Of a stretch of DNA of 13,587 nt, positions 7,355 through 13,587 are shown piece by piece. The stretch's first letter is position 1. Every line of letters begins with the position of its first letter. The notes under the pieces are model-generated. The model saw only the letters and a list, made by a program, of their open reading frames with translations, did not search any database and was not told the DNA's origin. Source of the stretch: Dictyocoela muelleri (taxonomy: Eukaryota; Microsporidia); NCBI GenBank assembly GCA_016256075.1, contig SDVU01000422.1, positions 1 through 13,587 on the forward strand. Reading direction: 5' to 3'. A program made the translations under genes and the position numbers.

Positions 7355-7990
7355 TCCTTCTCAATCTCTTTCTAAAATAATGGGTTTTTACCCTCCCCCA
7401 AAAAAAATCTCCCATGGCCTAATTTAAAATTAATAAAAAAAACAAAAAAATTTTTAAATTAATAAACTTTTAATGAGATTCCTGTTGTTGATTTTCTCGA
7501 AATTATTCTTTTATATCTGGCTCTATTTTTGGAAGTTTTAATCTAAGATCTCCTCGATTTATAACATTAAGTCTGTTTCTTCTGTAATTAAATCCTTACC
7601 CCGACAAAACTTCGTTTTTACTAAATACAAAGAGGAAAAGGCTATAAGAAATAATTCAGCGTTTTCATATAAAATATTATATTTTTCAGTCATATTATTT
7701 TTAAACCAAAAATTATATTTTTCAGAAGAAAAAGTCTTTTTTGCAGTTAAATCGTTTTGTAATTCAATTAGACTTTCTTGAATAAGAATATCTACAGTTT
7801 CAACCTTGACAGAAAAAGAATCAATTATCCGGTTAGGTATATTTAGATTTAACAAGTCTTTAAATTGTAAAATCATATCTTCGTAAAGATTTTCAAGATG
7901 TTGTAAAAATAAATTAATATTATCATTATTCAATTCATTACTAATGGAACCTAGAGCTTGAAATTGTGTATAATCACGACAATTAATAGG
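7352..7990 (-). mobile_element. hAT element, 3' part (ZBED5/Charlie-like)
   Basis: The right end in gene orientation is CAGTCCTTCTCAATC starting at 7352. This is close to the Charlie-type hAT terminal repeat (CAG, then GGTTCTCAA-like). The preceding 8 bases, cactagac, resemble the hAT target pattern nTCTAGAn. About 140 bp of non-coding DNA separate this end from the transposase stop. The 5' part is absent: the element stops where palindrome P3 begins. Only the C-terminal quarter or so of the gene is left. Confidence 0.6.
7503..7984 (-). pseudogene. hAT transposase C-terminal fragment (ZBED5-like)
   Basis: Minus-strand reading gives YTQFQALGS, then NLYEDMILQFKDLLNLNIP, IELQNDLTAKKTF, FWFKNNM, and LFLIAFSSLYLVKTKFC. 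Together these match the C-terminal region of the ZBED5/FAM200-like hAT group, whose FLIAFPSSYLVERGFS motif belongs to the dimerisation domain. The frame is open from about 7984 to 7559. Coding-like sequence precedes the ATG at 7931-7933, so that Met is internal and not a start. A frame change near 7570-7600 leads to NRGDLRLKLPKIEPDIKE and a stop at 7503-7505, the normal end for this group. It is truncated at its N-terminal side by P3, so it cannot be active. Confidence 0.75.
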
Positions 7991-8287
7991 TTGAAAGTTT
8001 GACTATGGTTCTTAGTTTTGGGTGTATTTTGAAAAATACTACCCCTGTTTTGAATTTACGAATGAAAAAAATATTTTTGAAAAAAAACGAATTCATAGAT
8101 TTTTATTGTTCGAAAATTCAATATTTATATGTATTCCTACGGAATACATATAAATATTTAATTTTTGAATAATTAAAATCTATGAATTCGTTTATTTCAA
8201 AAATATTTTTTTAATTCGGACATTCAAAATAGGTGTGGTATTTTTTTCGAAATACACTCAAAATATTAACCCTAGTCAAACTTTTGA
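7991..8287. mobile_element. Fold-back palindrome P3 (297 bp)
   Basis: Arms of about 140 bp pair as inverted repeats with roughly 80 percent identity, meeting at gtattcctacggaatac (about 8132-8148). Ends read TTGAAAGTTTGACTATGG. A subterminal block (GTGTATTTTGAAAAATAC, then ACCCCTGTTTTGAA) is shared with P4, so both belong to one family. It lies where the hAT fragment breaks off and 70 or so bases before Merlin copy 2. Arms are more diverged than those of P1 and P2, so it is older. Confidence 0.75.
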
Positions 8288-8359
8288 TTTTTAATCTAAC
8301 TATTAGATACCCAATAATCATAAAAAATGAAAAAATTATCTGGTTTTTTTAAAAAAAAA

Positions 8360-9143
8360 TCAAAATGAAAAGGTTAAACTGATAAGAAATGCTTTATGCA
8401 AACGGTGTATCGGAAATGTATCTATTAAAAATAATAATACTTTACGTTGCAACAAATGTAACTGTCGATATTCATTTTATATGTTTTCTTCGCCTCTTCT
8501 TTATCAAAGAAAAGTTGATATTGAAATTATTTACACCTTTATTTATTATTGGTTAAGAGATTTAAACATTGAGCAGATAGCTATGATAACAAATAAATCA
8601 AATTATTTCTTAAGGGAAATAATTTGGACTTTATCATGTAAGTTCAAACAGAGTTTTAATAATAAATCTTTTCGAACAGGAGGGCTACATAATATTTGAA
8701 GCCGATGAGTCAAAATTTGGCAAGATAAAAGCAAATATTGGCAAATCGTTGATTGTGTGTGGGTATTCGGGATTGTAGAGAAAACAATACATAGAAAAAT
8801 ATTCTTAATTGAAATTGACGACAAAAGGCAACCACTTTAATACCTAATATTGATAAAAATGTAGAGTTTGGGTCATTTATTTATACTGATGGATTAAGAT
8901 CTTATAATTCTATAAATGATGAGGCATATGAACATGAATCCTTGATTCAAATTAAAATTTTATCGATTCAATTAGGGGTGTACATACATAACCGATTGAA
9001 GCAAATTGGCTGGCTATAAAAAGAACCATTCCTATGCAGGCTCAAAGTAAAGAGAAAGTAGAAATATATTTAGTAATATTTATGTAATAAGGAATATTGG
9101 AATAAGTTTATATGATGAAGTGATAAAAGAAACTTTTTATTAA
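8360..9143 (+). pseudogene. Merlin (IS1016/ISXO2-type) transposase pseudogene, copy 2
   Basis: Plus-strand reading gives a full-length Merlin layout. The zinc ribbon is CKRC...LRCNKCNCRYSF (about 8398-8480). A helical DNA-binding part follows, open from 8481 to 8699. FEADESKFGKIKANIG holds the first Asp (8704-8706), WVFGIVEKTIHRKIFLIEIDD follows, then IYTDGLRSYNS (second Asp 8888-8890) and the segment near 8975-9015 with PIEANWLAIKR (Glu 8998-9000). The Asp-Glu spacing is close to the DD36E norm. Reading ends at LYDEVIKETFY and the TAA at 9141-9143. All three acids survive, but at least four frame changes and a few stops (for example just before PIEAN) inactivate it. It differs strongly from copy 1 in sequence, so the two come from separate Merlin lineages. 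Palindromes P3 and P4 bracket it. Confidence 0.8.
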
Positions 9144-9204
9144 AACTAACATTTATTTTTTTTACTTATTTATTTTTATTAAATTTATTATTATATTTAT
9201 TGAC

Positions 9205-9501
9205 TTGAAAGTTTCATTGAGGGCCCTAAGTTTGTGTGTATTTTTTAAAAAAACCCCCACTGTTTTGAATGGCCAGACAAAGAAATAAAAATTAAATAAT
9301 AAAAAAAAAGTTAAAAATATCATGAAAAATATACAAACTGATGTTTTTCTTCGGAAAACACCAGTTTGTATATTTTTCATGATGTTTTTAACTGATTTTT
9401 TACCATTATTTAATTTTTATTTTTTTTTTCTGGCCTTTCAAAACAGGGGTGGTATTTTTTCAAAATACACACAAACTTAGGGCCCTCAATGCAACATTCA
9501 A
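9205..9501. mobile_element. Fold-back palindrome P4 (297 bp), same family as P3
   Basis: Arms of about 140 bp, close to 88 percent identical as reverse complements, meet at gatgtttttcttcggaaaacacc (about 9339-9361). Ends read TTGAAAGTTTCATTGAGGGC on the left and TTGAATGTTGCATTGAGGGC inward from the right. The GTGTATTTTGAAAAAATACC ... CCTGTTTTGAA block matches P3. Length equals that of P3. The minus-strand open frame within it is only a by-product of the palindrome. Confidence 0.75.
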
Positions 9502-9975
9502 CCCAATTTATATTATAAGAATATAGTTAAATTTTTCTAATAAAGCTAGAAAAAACTACTTCGCGTATTATTATAGTCTTTTTTCGGCAGTAAAACAAGC
9601 CCTAGAAGATGTCTCTGATATGTTGAGACTATATTTGGTCTAGAAAATTAACCGTTTTATAATTTGTTATTTCTTTCATAATTGTAATTTTTAAAGTTTT
9701 TTATTATAATTTTTATTAATTCTAAAATTGTTGTTAATATTCAGTAAAGATTTATTTTTACCCATTTTTATTCAATTTTTTCTTTCTTAAATATTTTTAG
9801 TATCCAATTAGATACTTATTTAAGAGAACCAGTTATAAACCTTAAACTGTAGATATGTTATCCATCTCAATATTTCACACCAATAATTTTAGAACTCAAA
9901 TCTAAATATGAACCAATAATTTTGAAAACACTAAAAACTATGTCCTCATTCTCATACACGACATTATTCATCTAG
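9502..9975 (-). other. Non-coding stretch, possible 3' LTR of the retroelement
   Basis: This stretch lies directly downstream of the pol remnant (minus strand) and has no coding signal. Its place makes it the expected site of the 3' LTR, perhaps shortened by P4. There is no second LTR in the window to compare with, so the call rests on position alone. Confidence 0.3.
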
Positions 9976-10448
9976 GAAACTAGAATGGCTTGATATTTTT
10001 AATATTTACTATAAATTTACCATTTGGTTTAATAATCTGAACAATATTTTCATTATCGAAAATTTTAGATATTATAAATGGGCCATAATATTTTAGTAAT
10101 AATTTCCCTTTGATTCTGTTTTTTAATAAAAACTTTCTCATTTAATTTATATGAATATTCCTTTCTATTTTTATTTATTTTTTTATTAGTTATATTTTTT
10201 TAAAATTATCAATTGATTTTATTTGTTATAAATTTATTGATTCATTTTTAAAGTATTCCTTAAGTATGTCAGCTGTAAAATTTTCAATTGCCGTGTTATA
10301 ATTTTTATTTAAATTTTTCTTAATTATTGGAATTATTTTTTGTGTACTATTGTCATTATATATTCTTAAAATTTCAAGAATTGTTTGATTAAGTCTTTCG
10401 GAGATTATGTTTGCAGTTGGATTATAGCTAGATATTTTACATAGGTTT

Positions 10449-10735
10449 TCATTTCTATATAAACACTTTCTCATTTTTATAAAAACACTTTTTCATTTCT
10501 AAAAACGCTTTTTCATTTCTATAAAAACACTTTTTCATTTCTATAAAAACACTTTTTCATCTCTATAAAAACATTTTTTCATTCATAAAAAAACACTTTT
10601 TCATTTCTATAAAAACATTTTTTCAACATTATAAAAACATTTTTTTATTTCTATAAAAACATTTTTTCATTTCTATAAAAGCATTTTTTCTATTTCTATA
10701 AAAACATTTTTTCATTTCATAAAACCTTTTAATTT
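10449..10735 (+). repeat. 22-bp tandem array, left arm (about 13 units)
   Basis: Units follow ATTTCTATAAAAACACTTTTTC with small changes; the outer units favour ACACTTTTTC, the inner ones ACATTTTTTC. Units are contiguous with no spacers. Confidence 0.85.
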
Positions 10736-11255
10736 TTAAAAAAACACATACGGAAGGGCGCAAAATCACCGGTGAATTTTAAAATTTAAAAAATTAATAT
10801 AACCTAATAAATTTTCCAATCAATCTGTCAACTATGTGTAATTACGACATTTTAAGAAATTTACGCAATAATAAGCTATATTATTCTAGTATTAATTTGA
10901 GGCTAGCATTTTTTTGTGGGTACGCTATAATGTAGTGAAAAAGGTAATTTGCATTATACTAAAGACCGTTTTTTTAACAAGCTCCTGTCTAATCAAGAAG
11001 ATTGACCTCTATTTGTTTCTGATATATCTTTAGGATAACATAGATTGCGTTGTCGCTAAATTATAGAACATCAACATAAAAGATGATAGATTTAAATGAA
11101 TACGAGAGTAATAAAGCACTTATTATTGCTCTAATTCTTTAAAATGCGTAAATACATATATTTACTAGAAAATTTATTAGTTTATATTATATTTTTTAGA
11201 TATTAAAATTCAAAGGTGATTTTTCGCCCAGCCGTATGTTTTTTTAAAAATTAAA

Positions 11256-11596
11256 ATGTTTTAATAGAAATGAATAAATGATATAATAGAAATGAAAAAA
11301 TGCTTTTATAGAAATGGAAAAAATGCCTTTATAGAAATGAAAAAGTGTTTTTATAAAAATGAAAAAATGTTTCTATAGAAATGAAAAAGTGTTTTTATTG
11401 AAATGAAAAATTCTTTTTATAGAAATGAAAAAATGTTTTTATAGAGATGAAAAAGTGTTTATATAGAAATGTAAAGGCGTTTTTATAGAAATGAAAAAGT
11501 GTTTTTATAGAAATGAAAATGTGTTTTTATAGAAATTAAAAAATGTTTTTATAGAAATGAAAAAGTGTTTTTATAGAAATGAGAAAGTGTTTTTAT
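11256..11596 (-). repeat. 22-bp tandem array, right arm (about 15 units)
   Basis: This is the reverse complement of the left array: units follow GAAAAAGTGTTTTTATAGAAAT. As on the left, outer units favour the AAAGTG variant and several inner ones AAAATG, so the two arms mirror each other in variant order as well as in sequence. Confidence 0.85.
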
Positions 11597-13587
11597 AGAT
11601 ATTAAAAACCCTGTAATATGCTTCATATGATTATTTTCAATAAATTCAAAAATTTCATACTTGTGTATTACCATCTATTATCACATATAAGTACCTTTGG
11701 AATTCCATATTCTCTAAAAAAAATTTAAAACCATTATCTAAAATATTTTTACTAGTAATTGACTTCATGAGGTATATTTATTTAAATCCAGTAAAAACAT
11801 CAGTTATTGTTAATAAGAAAATTTTTTCATAATATGGATTTTGTTGAAAATTGTTGCTAGGGATGGTGCCAATTATATCACATATTTTTTCTAAAGGATA
11901 CTCTGATTATACAAATCCTTTTATTTTTACCATATTTAATTTTATCTTAAACGTTGCATCTACAATCAATACACAGTTTTAATGCTTATACAACATCGTT
12001 TAATTTAATTTCTACACCAATTTTATGATTTAAGGTTTTATAGTTTTTCGTCAAACTAGAAAGACCCATTTCAACATGTTTCTTCAGGATATTTATGTCA
12101 TTATTGAAATTAGAATTTTATCAATTGTTATATAATTTATTCTTGACATAAAATCTACTGCTTTATTTTTAGATCCAGAAGAATAGCAAAATGTTATTGA
12201 GTATTGGCTTAATTTTTTCTTTTATCTATTGATTCTATATTTAGGATTTTTTTTCCATGAAAAGGGAATTTCGGTTATCAGTTTTGATAATAATTTTACC
12301 GCAAAATAAAATTGTTCTGAATCTCAAAATAGTTCTATATATTGCGTAAGTCTCCTTGACGACAATTGAATAATTTATTTCGGTTTCATTTAATTTATAA
12401 CTATATAATCCTAAAATTCTATGTTTTTGAATAACAAAACCTCCTATTCCGCGATCACATGCGTCAGTTTTAATGTAAAAGGTTTCGGAAAAGTTTGTTT
12501 ATGATAATTTTGGTGCATATTCGATTTTATCCAAAATATCTTTAAGTTTTATACTATTGCATGAATCCCATTGTATTTCAGTCAAATTTACTTTTAATTT
12601 ATCTGTTAAAAATAAAATTTTGTTGCTCAAGTTCTTTCTGAATGGCCCGAACCAGTTGAGAGAGTTCATAAGCTTCTGTAATTGTCGCTTTGTTTACGAA
12701 TTTTTATTTTTCTATATAACTCTATTTATAAACACGAAAATAGCCTTGAGATGAGATATAATGACAGATTTTTTATTTTTTTTTAAAAAAATGAAATTTT
12801 TCTAGATTAATACTTAATCCTTCATTATTAAGTCTTCTGCATACTTCAAAAATGTATGTTTTATGCTCTTCTAGTTTTGTGCTATGAATCAAAATATCAT
12901 CTAAATAAACTTGAAAATAATTAATTCGGATAAAAATCTATGTATATTTTTCTGAAAAGATCGATGTGCATTCGTAAGTCCGAATGGCATTCTTAAATAT
13001 TTATATTGTTCATTTAATTCTAAAAAACTTGTAATTTCAATTGAATTTTTATGCATAGGAATCTGATTATACACTATATTTAGATCTATTGTGCTGAAAA
13101 TAATTTATTTTGATAAATCTATAAGACATTTATGTAAATTTGGACAAGGTAAATTTTCCTTGATAGTAAATTTGTTTAAATTGCTATAATTGACTCATAA
13201 TCGTAAATTTACATTCTTTTTGTAAATAAAGAACGCTGGTGAACAAAAATTGGAATTTGATCTTTGTATTATCATATTTTCTAAAAGGTGATTTAAATAG
13301 TTTTTTGCTTTATCACGCAATGCAAATGGTACTGAATATCGTTATTAACAGAAATTGGCTCGCTAATTATATGTATCTCATGGTTTTCAGATAAATATTT
13401 ACATAAATTATCTATTCTATAATCTTACTTATTTATATCTGTATTTTAGTTATTTTTAAGTTTAAAATAATGTTACTGTTATCATAATAGAATTGATTAG
13501 AGTTTAAATTAAAAGTAAAGCCGTATAATTATAAAGTATTATGATTCAATCATATGTTAGCTTTGTTCTTTATAAAAAACTTTATTC

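Larger units (their letters stand above)
10439..11596. mobile_element. FB-like fold-back element with 22-bp repeat arrays
   Basis: This 1.16-kb insertion has two inverted arms of about 500-540 bp (10439-10935 and 11055-11596) around a unique loop of about 120 bp. The outer part of each arm is a tandem array of a 22-bp unit (ATTTCTATAAAAACACTTTTTC and its complement), about 13 units on the left and 15 on the right. The inner part (about 10737-10935 and 11055-11255) is a single-copy inverted repeat starting near acatacgg/ccgtatgt. This is the architecture of Drosophila Foldback (FB) elements. Flanking 9-mers agatatttt (10430-10438) and agatattaa (11597-11605) match at 7 of 9 positions and fit the 9-bp FB target duplication. 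There is no coding capacity. Arms differ at perhaps a quarter of positions, so it is old, but younger than the retroelement it split. Confidence 0.8.
9980..13587 (-). mobile_element. Ty3/gypsy retroelement fossil (pol part), runs off the right edge
   Basis: Minus-strand remnants of a Ty3/gypsy (Metaviridae-type) pol lie in the family order: reverse transcriptase (about 13,450-12,750, with FGL and YLDD-type motifs near 12,990 and 12,900), RNase H (about 12,600-12,150), integrase core (about 11,900-11,610 and 10,438-10,226, including a SERLNQTI-type segment) and the integrase C-terminal end (about 10,110-9,980, with YYGPF and KPF). Protease, gag and the 5' LTR would lie beyond the right edge. 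It is broken by many changes (well over a dozen) and by one large insertion, the fold-back element at 10439-11596. It is old and not functional. Confidence 0.8.

Noticed and set aside
8603-8824. 73-codon minus-strand open frame
   Set aside because: It is antisense to Merlin copy 2, whose plus-strand translation carries the recognisable motifs.
9162-9380. 72-codon minus-strand open frame
   Set aside because: It lies within and across palindrome P4, is hydrophobic and low-complexity, and has no family likeness.
10226-10474. 82-codon minus-strand open frame as a separate gene
   Set aside because: It is part of the retroelement integrase remnant; its first residues come from the fold-back insertion and the Met is not a real start.
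10449-11596. CRISPR array
   Set aside because: The 22-bp units are contiguous with no unique spacers, and two arrays lie in opposite orientation as arms of one inverted repeat; no cas gene is present and the setting is eukaryotic.
12557-12754. 65-codon plus-strand open frame
   Set aside because: It is antisense to the retroelement reverse transcriptase/RNase H region.

Overview
The window is a nest of dead transposable elements in very AT-rich DNA (roughly three quarters A+T). I found no host protein gene, no rRNA and no functional tRNA. The mix of elements (Tc1/mariner, two Merlin copies, a FLYWCH-bearing MULE, a pogo-type element, a ZBED5/Charlie-like hAT, a Ty3/gypsy retroelement, a tRNA-derived SINE and several fold-back elements) is eukaryotic. 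A transposon-rich microsporidian (Anncaliia, Nosema or Hamiltosporidium type) is my first guess, because Merlin, mariner and Ty3/gypsy elements are known there in such AT-rich settings. An AT-rich invertebrate host genome fits almost as well, and the SINE and the hAT lean that way. This is inference; no cellular marker gene is present to settle it.

Layout from left to right. 1-830: AT-rich, nothing recognised. 831-1148: near-perfect fold-back palindrome (call it P1). 1339-2589: a complete but dead Tc1/mariner element with TA flanks, terminal repeats built from an iterated 'TCTAGATCGTCA' box, and a decayed transposase on the minus strand. 3098-3925: a decayed Merlin (IS1016/ISXO2-type) transposase, minus strand. 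About 4150-4616: a tRNA-derived SINE, minus strand. 4690-6640: a MULE remnant (FLYWCH zinc finger, MULE catalytic domain) on the plus strand, split by palindrome P2 (5107-5420) and flanked by a 70-bp direct repeat. 6750-7354: a pogo/Tigger-type DDE_1 transposase fragment, plus strand. 7352-7984: the 3' end of a hAT element (minus strand), whose CAG-initiated terminal repeat begins at the third catalytic codon of the pogo fragment. 7991-8287 and 9205-9501: palindromes P3 and P4, each 297 bp with related ends, bracketing a second Merlin pseudogene (about 8360-9143, plus strand). 9502-9975: no gene; possible 3' LTR. About 9980 to the right edge: Ty3/gypsy pol fossil (minus strand; reverse transcriptase, RNase H, integrase), cut in the integrase by a 1.16-kb fold-back element (10439-11596) whose long inverted arms are arrays of a 22-bp repeat.

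Nothing here works together as an operon or pathway. The logic is one of successive insertion: hAT into pogo, a palindrome at the broken end of hAT, P2 into the MULE, and the 22-bp-array fold-back element into the retroelement. The two most distinctive structures are that Drosophila-FB-like element and the pair of equal-length palindromes enclosing a Merlin transposase gene like the two ends of a composite transposon. All calls come from reading the translations and repeats by eye; no database search was run.
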